Of a stretch of DNA of 64,000 nt, positions 35,560 to 46,200 are shown piece after piece. This DNA comes from Cordilura impudica. Its lineage: Eukaryota; Arthropoda; Insecta; Diptera; Scathophagidae. The stretch is taken from contig OY821517.1 of the NCBI GenBank assembly GCA_963682025.1, forward strand, positions 51,222,662 to 51,286,661, written 5' to 3'. Position 1 is the stretch's first letter. Every line of letters starts with the position of its first letter. The notes under the pieces were generated by a model. The model saw only the letters and a program-made list of their open reading frames with translations, made no database searches and was not told the DNA's origin. A program made the position numbers and the translations under genes.

Positions 35560-36602
35560 TTAACCCTTATGTGCGCGGCAAAAAAACACCTACTATTGCG
35601 CTGCAAGGTACCCGGGTACCTATATGGAAGTTACATACAAAACAAACATTTTCGCACTAAATATCCAGTTAAGATGTTGTAAAATATATATAGGATTGGC
35701 AACTGATATTGTAAATAATTTTTCATAACACCTTATTAAACATTTCAGATACATATTTTAATTTTTACGTAAGATGAATTTTAAATTTAACAGCTTCTTT
35801 CCTGTAGATATATAAAAGCTGACGTTTATAATACATATTTAGTACGAATATAAAGTTGGTGATTCCCCTTCGAGAATAAATACAAAACTTTATTTAGTGT
35901 TGTGGTTATTATTTTCAGTTCCACTTATCTCCTGAGTGTGAGGTGACATTTTTACGTAAAACAAACGATATGAATTCAAACACAAGAGTTTGTTCTAAAA
36001 GATTTAATTCTACTGACATAGATAATATATTAAGTAAATGGGAAAGCAGTGAAGAAGATTTCCACTTCGATGTCGATGAAGAACATATTCCACCGCTAAA
36101 CCAAATTACACTGGAAGCTTCAGACACTGAAATGGCAGGCACTACAGAAGTAAATGAAGATTCTTTTGACTCGGAAGAAAGCGATGATTATGAGAATGAT
36201 GACGTTCAGACAAGAAGTGCACTTTCTGGTAAAGATGGAACCTGCTGGCAACTTAGCCCATTTCCAGAATCACAGACTGTAAAAAAAATATATTATGACA
36301 ACGTGCGGGTGCAGCCCAAAAATATAAGATATTAACAGCGAAGGAAATATTTCGAAGTATTTTGTCAAATAAAATATGTGACATAATACTTAGGGAAACA
36401 AATCGTAAAGGACAGAAAAACTACTCTGGTATTCACAAATCAAACAGAGAACATGTATTTGAATTGTGGAAACCCAGTAATTTGCCATTGTATCGGGCAG
36501 CACTGTCATACAACAGATTCAGAATGCTTTTACGGTGTATACGTTTTGATAATAATCAAACTCGGGAAATACGTGCAAAGTCAGCAGCTGCTTTTCGAGA
36601 CA

Positions 36603-37369
36603 CATGTGTTCAAGATTCACGTGAGTACCTGCCACGGTGGCCTGACCTCACGGTGCACTTAACACCGGGTGGAAACTATGCGTCAACCGGCGCCCTCACA
36701 GTACGAGTACCAATTTGAGGCATGCATTTGGGCATGACCTCCCCCTTGGATGAGGAGCGGAGTATTATCTAAAACTCCTACCGATCTATGGGTCACGGCA
36801 CCCGGTCGCAATGCAACTCCACACCGAGCTTGCCCTCTACCCGCAATTTGGGTATAAACCACAGCCACCACGATGCTCCCATACGGGGCCGCACCACTGC
36901 CAGGCTGGAATAAAATTCCAGGGGCTCCTGACACCCGAGGTACCAGAATAAAGCCTCCGGTCAGGCTTCGTAGCCGAAGCTACTACCAGTTGAACTCCAA
37001 ACAGTTCGGGACTGGTGGCCCTGGACGACAAAACATAAAGACATAAAAAGACAAAGGACACAACACTGAACAGCCGCATTCTGAGTTAGCATGTGCCCCC
37101 TCAGTAGCAGCACACAAAAGGACAACAATAACGTAGCAACACATAAAACAACAGAACAAACGCGCAGGAACAGCAGGTAGCAGCAACAAGAGCAAACAGC
37201 AGGGAGAGAGCTGAAGACGGTGCACCGTTGTGGAGGGACAGATACCGATGTATCAGCCCCCCTCAATAGTCATACTCATATCTGAAATCCAGGCACGACG
37301 ATGTGCACTACTGGAGCGACCACCCATTGGCAGTTAAGCACCACCATGGATGCCCGCATCAGAGGCCAC
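36603..37369 (-). other. 3' UTR of the R1-like LINE
   Basis: G+C-rich, CA/AC-rich non-coding sequence downstream of the polymerase stop. Overlapping open frames occur here on the minus strand in three phases, but they are Cys/Val/Leu-rich by composition and show no domain. Confidence 0.6.
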
Positions 37370-38348
37370 CTATACTAAACGTCCAGTTCTCCTACGATTG
37401 AATACGCCCCTTGCGTATTCACCTAAATTCCTAACAGTCCGCCCGTCCTCTAATACCCTACTCAAATCCCATCCTATCGCCGTTCGTAAAATCCCTATCC
37501 TATCCAAACTCCTAATATCACTATAAAGTGAACACCCGGTCAAAACATGTACGACGTCCTCCGGCCCTTCCCCACACCTACAGTCCGGCGTATCGGACAG
37601 GCCCCACTTATGCAGAAAAGCATTCAAGGAGCCATGCCCAGTCAGTAAAAAGCCCAGACTAAGGCCGAAGCCAAAGTCCGGGCGGTCTATAACGAAGGTC
37701 GCGTCCTTAATAAAATCGTACATTGTTCGGCCCTTATCCGTCTCAGTCCAACGTGAACGCTATCTTGCAAGAAGATGCTCGTCCAGCAGGAGTTTCACCT
37801 GCCTCAAGTCTAAATCAGCGATTTCAGTTGAAGTTATCCAATCATGCCCTGATAGTGGCAGTCCCTTCTTAACCTTGAAAATGATACCACGACGTACCAC
37901 CTCCAAGTCAAGGGGAGGTGCGCCTAACAAAACTTGAAGAGCATCTATCGAAACTGTGTGACAAACTGGCATGCAAGCCAGCATTGCCACTCTCTGACAA
38001 GACAAGATTCGTTTCTTGCCCATAGCAGACAGAGCGGTGCCGTACCATACAGACGAGCCGAATGTTGCACAAGCAACAAACAGATCACTATATATGGTAC
38101 GGACAGCTCTCCTGCTAAGACCCCAGTCATTCCTGAGGATGCGTCTGACTCCTCCCACAACTGTCGTCAACTTGTCCTTCAGTGTCGAAAGATGAACTAG
38201 AAAGTTAATTCTTTCGGCCATGGTTATGCCCAAATACCTAAACTGAGTCACGTATCGAATGCTGGCATTGCCAGATCGAACTACAGGTGGGCGAGCCTGC
38301 GATAAGCTGCCTTTAAGCAGCATGGTAACGGTCTTTTCCCTTGACACA
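37370..38348 (-). pseudogene. R1-clade reverse transcriptase, C-terminal part
   Basis: The minus strand from 38348 reads VSREKTVTMLLKGSLSQARP, FRYLGITM, FGSSVWYGTAL and RRGIIFKVKKG; after a TAG at 37760-37762, the same frame goes on to a stop at 37370. The second part holds the C-terminal knuckle CRCGEGPEDVVHVLTGC. This matches the thumb and tail of R1-clade ORF2. A single nonsense codon separates the two parts, so the copy is fairly young but dead because of its 5' truncation. Confidence 0.87.
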
Positions 38349-39246
38349 TTTCGAGACATTTGGATGATGCTTAACGCCAATTTACGTCAAAGTTATAAGC
38401 CCAATGAATATAACTATTGATGAGCAGCTTTATGGATACCGCGGGCGTACCCGTTTTACGCAGTACATGCCGTCAAAGCTTGAAAAATATGGCATGAAAA
38501 TATTTTGGGCATGCGATGCACGTAACTCTTACCCTTTACATGGCCAATTGTATACCGGTAAACTACCAGAAGGCGAGCGTCAAACCAAAATAGGCGAAAA
38601 AAGTTTTGGATGTGGTTTTTCCATATAGAAACTCAGGAAGAAACGTAACTACATACAATTTTTTTTACGTCTTTAGAACTAGCAAGAGCTTTGAACTCAA
38701 GGAACCTGAAACCCGTCGGCACAGTACGAAAAAACAAAAGGTTTTTACCACCTAATATGCTGTCACATAAGGAAAAGTTAGTAATATTCTAAATATATTT
38801 GAACACAACATACATACATATATTATTGATTGGGTTATATTATCCAAGATAAACTAGTCTACTGATCGTCGTAGAAAATTTTAAAAAATTTAATCATTGA
38901 TTTGTGTCAGGAAAATACAAAACAACGCGCTAAAACTACAAAAATTAGTTCACAGTCATCGACGGCATCCGCAATAAAAATATTTTTTACAAAAGACTTT
39001 GAAACTGTATTAGCGCCCATATCCAGTTTACAAAGAAAGGACAAAAGCGGTCGTATTCTAGTAATAGGAAGTTGTCACGTGTGCTCGCAACTACGTATGA
39101 AGCAGAGAAAAACTCGTAAAGCTTGCGTCGGCTGTTCCAAGCCAGTATGCAATGAACATTCCATTAATCGTCCAATGTGTACAAACTGCTCGAAAGATCT
39201 GCACTAACATATTATTTCTTTTGTTTTTTTTTTATTGAATTTTTAT

Positions 39247-40031
39247 TTTTATACCCTATACCACTATGTGGTTTGGGTATAATGACTTTGTGCTGCTGTT
39301 TGTAACAACCAAAAATATTTGACCTAGACCCATCTTTAATTATACCGATCGAATCAGAATCACTTTCTGAGTTGATTTAACAATGTCCGTCCGTCCGTCC
39401 GTCCGTCCGTCCGTCCGTCCGTCCGTCTGTGTGTCCATGTAAAGCTTGTAATCAAACTGCAGGTCGCAAATATGAATATATTTTGATGAAATTTGGTATA
39501 TAAGCTTTTATCGGCCATGGGATGAACGCTATTGAAATTGGTGAGAATCGGTCCATGTTCAGACCTAGCCCCCATACAAATTACCCATATGAAATCGACA
39601 TAAATTGCCATAAGATCCAAATTGTCATATAGATCTTATTCAAATTGGGTTTGTATGCGTTCATTACATCCACTAATAAGTAGTCGAAAAATGATCCCTT
39701 TGACCCCATATAGAGCTGCTTCCCGATCTTCACTTAAATCTATTAAAAAACAAAAATATTGCACTGATTCTTCTCAAATTTTGTTTATACATATTTTTGC
39801 AAAATACAAGAGACTTTACCAAACATGATCAGGATCGGTCCATTTTAGATATAGCATCCGATATGAACTTTTTCATATCTGCAGCCAAAAAAATTAATAA
39901 AAATCCCACTCAAATTTGGTTTATGCTTATTTTCTATATCGAAGTAGTTGGACCGAAAGATAGGGTCTCTAAACCATGGTATAGGGTATCATATAGTCGG
40001 TCTAGACCGACTATAATTTTCTTACTTGTTT
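39247..40031 (+). mobile_element. mini-me-like repeat, full copy C
   Basis: Runs from TTATACCCTATACCACTATG to TTCTTACTTGTTT. It has the longest (GTCC)n tract in the window (about ten units, 39385-39426). It lies just 3' of the piggyBac coding end, inside the piggyBac element. Confidence 0.92.
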
Positions 40032-40382
40032 GTTATGTTTCTGTTTTCTTATTTCATGAAATAAATTGTTCATTTTTTATATATACTTTTATTTATATAT
40101 GTATGCAGAAGTACTAACAACTTAAAAAAATATACTTACAATGGCCACATTCCCATATAAAATATGTAGAGGTACCCTAGTACCTTGGTGCACAGTTAAG
40201 GGTGTTAAGAGTAAATTGGTCTCTCACGCAAACTACAAAAACAATTTTAGCTATACGGCTGCTAAAATACTAATGTATCTCAAAGTTGGTAGTTCTCAAG
40301 AAGTTTCAGACATGCAGGTTATCAATTTCAATGAAAAAATTTTGGTTGAAAATGCCAAAGGTACCCGGGTACCTAGGGTTAA

Positions 40383-40560
40383 GAAAGATCAACATCGACA
40401 TATTCACGCCAAGTCACGCATAGTCACGCACAGTCACGGAGAGATTAAAACCCCACTTCCCCTCATGGATCCAATGGATCTGAAACTTTATCCATAGACT
40501 TGTGGCCAAAGATTTATTTTAAGATAGTCACACACAATCACGGAGATATTCAAAACTCAT
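40383..40560. repeat. Tandem repeat (period ~127 bp), right of the piggyBac insertion
   Basis: The rest of the middle unit (TCACGCATAGTCACGCACAG) and a third unit (CCCCTCATGGATCCAATGG, GATCTGAAAC, CACACACAATCACGG) follow the TTAA. See 35370-35559 for the left half. Confidence 0.8.
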
Positions 40561-40691
40561 ATGCATAAGGAAAGAAAGAGTCTTAATAAAAACTTTGATT
40601 TTATGGGTTAGATTATTTTATAAAATAAGTGAGTTAAATAAAATATTGAAACATATATTTAGTATGTTTGGGGGGGTAAGGTTTTAAAACC

Positions 40692-41477
40692 TTTTTATAC
40701 CCTATACCACTATGTGGTTTGGGTATAATGACTTTGTGCTGCTGTTTGTAACAACCAAAAATATTTGACCTAGACCCATCTTTAATTATACCGATCGAAT
40801 CAGAATCATTTTTTGAGTTGATTTAACAATGTCCGTCCGTCCGTCCGTCCGTCTGTGTGTCCATGTAAAGCTTGTAATCAAACTGCAGGTCGCAAATATG
40901 AATATATTTTGATGAAATTTGGTATATAAGCTTTTATCGGCCATGGGATGAACGCTATTGAAATTGGTGATAATCGGTGCATGTTCAGACCTAGCCCCCA
41001 TACAAATTACCCCTATGAAATCGACATAAATTGCCATAAGATCCAAATTGTCATATAGATCTTACTCAAATTGGGTTTATATGCGTTCATTACATCCATT
41101 AATGAGTAGTCCAAAAATGATCCCTTTGGCCCCATATAGGGCTGCTTCCCGATCTTCACTTAAATCTATTAAAAAACAAAAATATTGCACTGATTCTTCT
41201 CAGATTTGGTTTGTATATATTTTTGCAAAATACAAGAGACTTTTCCAAACATGATCAGGATCGGTCCATTTTTGGACCTAGTCCCCATATACATATAGCA
41301 TCCGATATGAACTTTTTCATATCTGCAGCCAAAAAAATTAATAAAAATCCCAATCAAATTTGGTTTTTGCTTATTTTCTATGTCCAGTTAGTTGGGCCTA
41401 AGAGATACGGTTTCTAAACGCATGGTATAGGGTATCGTATAGTCGGTCTAGACCGACTATAATTTTCTTACTTGTTT
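40692..41477 (+). mobile_element. mini-me-like repeat, full copy D
   Basis: The same boundaries as copies A and C, with (GTCC)4 near 40831. It retains the terminal AGTCGGTCTAGACCGACT palindrome and is about 95% like copy C by eye. Its right edge lies 17 bp from an unrecognised coding-like remnant. Confidence 0.92.
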
Positions 41478-41494
41478 CATTTCTTTTTCTGAAT

Positions 41495-41977
41495 TTACAA
41501 CATGTCGAAAGGTTGTGTCAAAATCGCAAGTAAATCGGAGTAAAACTTGAGAAGATCCAGCGTTTCTAGTGACCAGCCTCATACGGTATATCGGAGTTTC
41601 TCACAAATAAATGTTCGAAGTCCGTGAACATCATAACTCAAAATCTGCATAATCGATTCTTTTGAAATCTTACGCAGTATATCTACACATAAGTCATCAG
41701 GTAACTGCGAAGAGTTTTTTTATTTTCCATTCACTTCCCCATGTTTTAACAACAAATTCCTGAAATTTTATAGCAAAATGCTGCAAAAAAAAAAGAAAAT
41801 TATAAAAACTATTCGTCGCTTCCTCAGGAAACATGTCACCTTTTAAAAGCATTTCGAATTTTTTATTTCACAAGATCCAGTAACGTGTTCGAAGTTCGCT
41901 GTCACGGACATATTTATGAAAATTTTTAATTGAATTTCGGAGGGCACGCCGTTAACACTAAATGTAAGTTTAGCAAA
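41495..41977 (-). pseudogene. Unrecognised coding-like remnant, frameshifted
   Basis: The minus strand shows three adjoining coding-quality stretches: NGVPSEIQLKIFINMSVT (about 41960-41870); KGDMFPEEATNSFYNFL, then FAIKFQEFVVKTWGSEW (41860-41715); and PDDLCVDILRKISKES, SYDVHGLRTFICEKLRY, LLKFYSDLLAIL up to a TAA at 41495-41497. They need two or three frame changes, and there is one in-frame TGA. A possible splice acceptor (CTTACATTTAG) sits at the upstream end, and another (TTTTTTTTGCAG) internally, so part of the frame change could be an intron. I do not recognise the family. It may be a decayed host gene copy or a transposon-encoded protein. Confidence 0.4.
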
Positions 41978-42769
41978 AACAAATTGTTTTTCTTGTTTTT
42001 CTTTTTAGACAAAAACAAACATGTATACTGTAGTATGCAATGTGTAATCTCGTATACAAACATATTTGTTTCAAAGTTGTTTTATATTTTAGTTTGTTAT
42101 ATTGGAAGAGGCTTAAATAGTATAACTTTTGCTTGAATTCTCATTAAGCTGTTTTCAGCAAATGTTTATGAATTTAACTTTTTACCAAACGAACTATCTA
42201 CTGTTTTTGGTTACTGGTGAGGCTTGGTGACTCTTCCCGAAACAGCTGTATAACCTGTCATGCAGAATATAGATCAATTTTTTTTAAGCAAATGTGCCAA
42301 TGTTTTTGCTTTATTTAAAGTAAAAACATTTGATCTTGAGCCTGAATAATTCCAAACTCAATCATCAATATCAATATTTTTTCCTAAGCAAGTAAAGTAT
42401 TATACTTTCGTCCGATGACATTGTAGTTCGTTTTGTGTAATGAAAGACTTTGCTGGGATATTAATCAATAATTATTTATTTATTTTATAATGTTAAATAA
42501 AATAATATTAAAACAACTTAAAACCACACACAGAAAAAAAATTCGCCAAACGAATTGTTCTAAAGTTTGGTAACTGTATTTTCGATTGTAACAACAGAAA
42601 TTAAATAACAGTTAGCAATTTTCTGTTGCGATAAAATATTTACTCTTAAGATACCAAAATTGATTATGATCAATCAACTCGAAGTTTGATTATAATAATT
42701 ATCAACTCCATCGCCATTGTTAACAAATTCGATTGCCATAATGAATCTGTTTTCTGTATACATGTTTTC
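41978..42769. other. 3' flank of the carbonic anhydrase gene
   Basis: AT-rich DNA. On the minus strand a run of overlapping AATAAA signals occurs at 42475-42486, about 290 nt beyond the stop codon, and is a reasonable polyadenylation signal. Nothing else was recognised. Confidence 0.5.
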
Positions 42770-43225
42770 TTAGATATCATTATTTAACGGTGCATTCAAG
42801 AGATTATCATTAAGAAATGGTTTCGGTTTCAGTTTAGCCACAGTATCCCAGAATTCAGGAGATTTTATTATGGAATCAATTATTTTGTGTTTTTGACGAT
42901 GAAACACTCGACGTGCGCCTTTTGACTGCAAATGACGATAATTATTTTCCAACACTTCTCCATGATCATCTGACAACAAACGAAAACGGCCCATTTGCAG
43001 GTGAGATATATTAATCACATGTGGAAATACAATCCATGTTACAGCCTGTGAACAAGGTGGTGTAGTCAAGGAACCTTGATATGTATAAAACTCAGTTGTG
43101 GGCATATCACCAAATAAGTCACTCAATCTGAAGTTGGTAATTTCTGATTTATTATTGAATTCTTTAATGGAGGCCAACGAATTAATGACATTGTCTAAAC
43201 CCTTAAAGCTCCACTTTTGAGTTGG
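42770..43225 (-). CDS. Carbonic anhydrase exon 4 (C-terminal)
   Basis: Acceptor CTTTTAG|CCA. Contains FYTYQGSLTTPPCSQAVTWI, the strictly conserved substrate-pocket strand, and the second disulfide cysteine. It ends with a TAA at 42770-42772. There is no hydrophobic GPI-type tail. Confidence 0.95.
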   Translation of the reverse strand, partial: PTQKWSFKGLDNVINSLASIKEFNNKSEITNFRLSDLFGDMPTTEFYTYQGSLTTPPCSQAVTWIVFPHVINISHLQMGRFRLLSDDHGEVLENNYRHLQSKGARRVFHRQKHKIIDSIIKSPEFWDTVAKLKPKPFLNDNLLNAPLNNDI

Positions 43226-46200
43226 CTAAAAGTAAACAAAATATTATTTTTGATTGCCTTTTATGCTGTTGTCTGTGATATGTAGATCTCGTGTAAACAT
43301 ATCAACCAACCTTAACATGATAGAAAACAGCCACTACAGCTAAACCATCTAAATGTAGTTTGGCCTCATCCACTGTTCGGTATTTACTATTGCGATGTAC
43401 AATATGCATTTCCATCGAATAGCGTTGGCTATCAATGACATGTTCCGAGCCGTGAGCATCCTTTGAGCCCCAATGAAAGTGCACAGTCTCCGTAACAAAA
43501 CGTCCATATGGAAATGGGCCACCAGAAATAGCAGGTGTGAGTTTGTCATATATTTGCCACAAGCTGCCCACATAACCACTGGGTTTTGGCAATTGTATAT
43601 TGGCTGTATGGCCATTGTTAGATAATTCGGCTGGTTTTTCATAGGCTACATTATAGTTTTGAAATGTTATTGCTGGCATATCATTTGTTACGATGGCCTA
43701 AGATAGATAAAGATAAAATTAATTATAATTAAATAATGAGTTTACAAAAAAAATATTAAAATAATTGCTTTAACGTCAGCATGGGACTGGATTTATCAAT
43801 GATTTATTGTTTTTGTATTTATCAATCTGTAACTCAGTGAATTTGACATAAATGTATTTTTAACGATAAGAACTACTTGACAAATTCAATTCATTTTAAA
43901 TTTTATTAATATTGTTGTTATTGTACATTTGTGCTGTATTAAGTGTTTAACGCCATTATATTTTGTTAATTGTTATTTTCTTTATTATAGACCATGTACT
44001 TACAATTAGTGTGGGATGAACAGTTTCAAAAGTGACAAAAAAAAGAAATGTGAAAATGACAAAAGAAAAATATTCAGATTAAGGAAATTAGTAGCGTATC
44101 TCCGAAAATTTTTTTTCACTTCCACTAAAAACCCGCCAGCTAAATAATTGAAAAGCACTTAAGATCCTCACGGAAAACCATGTACTTAAAAATGTACCGT
44201 AAAAATGTACTTTTTAAGAAAATCCAGAAAAATAAAAAACATACTGTCTAACAAAAGCTACTTTTCTAAGAAAAGATCCTTATTTGGAAAAGTTGCGTTT
44301 TTTGGAAATTTAAATTTATTGAGAAATAACACTTTTTTTAGAAAAGATATTTCTTGCAAAAGGTTACTTTTTTAAAATATTGTACTTTTTATAACAAAAA
44401 AAAGCGCTTTTTAGCAATGGCACTTTTGATGTGTAAACATCTATACGCGCAGGGGGTAAATTTCTATTTCAAAATACAATAACAAAAACAGACTAACATG
44501 TGAGCCGTAAGACAAAATCGGTGTGAATTATGATTGTGAAAAAATTATGAAAATTAAAAATGAAAAATGAAAAATGAAATATGAAAAATGAAATATGAAA
44601 AATGAAAAATAAAAAATCAAAAATGAAAAATGAAAAATGAAAAATAAAAATGAAAAATGTAAAATAAAAAATGAAAAATGAAAAATAAAAAATTAAAATC
44701 AAAAAATGAAAAATAAAAAATGAAAACTGAAAAATAAAAAATGATATATAAAAAATGAAAAATGAAAACTGAAAAATAAAAAATGTAAACTGAAAAATAA
44801 AAAATTAAAAACGAGAAATGCAAAATAAAAAATGGAAACTGAAAACTGAAAAAAAAATGTTATATAAAAAATTAAAAATAAAAAATAAAAAATAAAAAAT
44901 GAAAAATAAAAGTAAAAAATAAAAAATGAAAACTGAAAAATTAAAAATTAGAAAAGAGAAATGAAAAAAAAAATGAAAAATTAAAAAAAAAAATAAAAAA
45001 TGAAAAATGAAAAATAAAAAATGAAAAATGAAAAATAAAAAAGAAAAATGAAAAATAGAAAAAGAAGAATAAAAAATGAAAAATAAAAAACCAAAAAAAA
45101 AAAAATAAAAAATGCAAAATGAAAATGAAAAAAGAAAAATAAAAATAAAAAACGAAAAATTAAAAATAAAAAAAGAAAAATAAAAAATGAAAAATGCAAA
45201 ATGAAAAAAAAAATAAAAATGAAATATAAAAGATGTAAAATGAAAAACAAAAAATGAAAAATAACAAATAAAAACTGAAAAATAAAAAATGAAATATAAA
45301 TAATTAAAAATGAAAAATAAAAACTGAAAAATAAAAAATAAAAAATGAAAAACGAAAAAACAAAAATGAAAAATAAAAATGAAAATGAAAAATAAGAAAT
45401 GAAAAATAAAAAATGAAAAACAAAAAATGAAAATTGAAAATAAAAAATAACAAGTGGAAAATAAAAAATGAAACATAAAAAATGAATAATAAAAAATAAA
45501 AAATGAAAAATGAAAAATGAAAAATAAAAAAAGAAAAATGAAAAATGCAAAATTAAAAATAAAAATAAAAAATGAAAAATAAAAATAAAAATATGAAAAA
45601 TAAAAAACGAAAAAATTAAAAATAAAAAATGGAAAAAGAAAAATAACAAGTAAGAAAATTATAGTCGGTCTAGACCGACTATACGATACCCTATACCATG
45701 CGTTTAGAAACCCTATCTCTTAGGCTCAACTAACTGGACATTGAAAATAAGCAAAAACCAAATTTGAGTGGGATTTTTATTAATTTTTTTGGCTGCAGAT
45801 ATGAAAAAGTTCATATCGGATGCTATATCTATAAAGGGACTAGGTCCAAAAATGGACCGATCCAGATCATGTTTGGTAAAGTCTCTTGTATTTTGCAAAA
45901 ATATGTACAAACAAAATTTGAGAAGAATCAGTGCAATATTTTTGCTTTTTAATAGATTTAAGTGAAGATCGGGAAGCAGCTCTATATGGGGTCAAAGGGA
46001 TCATTAGTGGATGTAATGAACGCATGCAAACCCAATTTGAGTAAGATCTATATGACAATTTGGATCTTATGGCAATTTATGTCGATTTCATATGGGTAAT
46101 TTGTATGGGGGCTAGGTCTGAACATGGACCGATTCTCACCAATTTCAATAGCGTTCATCCCATGGCCGATAAAAGCTTATATACCAAATTTCATCAAAAT

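Larger units (their letters stand above)
36603..38348 (-). mobile_element. R1-like LINE fragment inserted in piggyBac
   Basis: The 10-bp sequence TTTCGAGACA occurs at 36593-36602 and again at 38349-38358, and the piggyBac protein reads straight through when one copy and the insert are removed. This fixes the insert at 1,746 bp. Composition changes sharply: the insert is much richer in G+C than its surroundings. It is 5'-truncated, with the end of the polymerase region and a long 3' UTR. No poly(A) is visible at its 3' end, as in several R1-clade elements. Confidence 0.9.
35943..39207 (+). pseudogene. piggyBac transposase, split by a LINE and partly deleted
   Basis: Pieces in order: an acidic N-terminus (35943-36335); after a frame break, RETNRKGQKNYSGIHKSNRE, LYRAALSYNRFRMLLRCIRFD and TREIRAKSAAAFRD (36362-36602). 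The LINE then intervenes, and the protein resumes as FRDIWMMLNANLRQSYKP (about 38350) and ITIDEQLYGYRGRTRFTQYM (38404-38628, catalytic aspartate in TIDEQ). LKPVGTVRKNKRFLPP follows (about 38690-38760), then a deletion. The C-terminal cysteine cross-brace domain comes last (CHVC, CVGC, CNEH, CTNC; 38902-39207). This is the canonical piggyBac order. A possible intron acceptor (TTATTATTTTCAG) precedes the first piece near 35920. Non-functional. Confidence 0.9.
35564..40378 (+). mobile_element. piggyBac-like element, nested and decayed
   Basis: Flanked by TTAA on both sides (35560-35563 and 40379-40382), with ends CCCTTATGTGCG and, inverted, CCCTAGGTACCC. A perfect 14-bp palindrome, GGTACCCGGGTACC, lies 43 bp inside the left end and 5 bp inside the right end. 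A near copy (GGTACCCTAGTACC) is at 40171. Inside are a broken transposase, an R1-like LINE (36603-38348) and a mini-me copy (39247-40031). Without the two inserts the element is about 2.3 kb, the usual size class. It cannot make a working transposase. Confidence 0.9.

Noticed and set aside
36683..37266. Overlapping Cys/Val-rich minus-strand frames
   Set aside because: They lie in the 3' UTR of the R1-like LINE, in three phases at once, and are explained by its base composition.
44493..45649. Minus-strand Phe/Ile/His-rich frames of up to 223 codons
   Set aside because: They are the translation of the GAAAAAT array, with overlapping frames equally open. No real protein texture.
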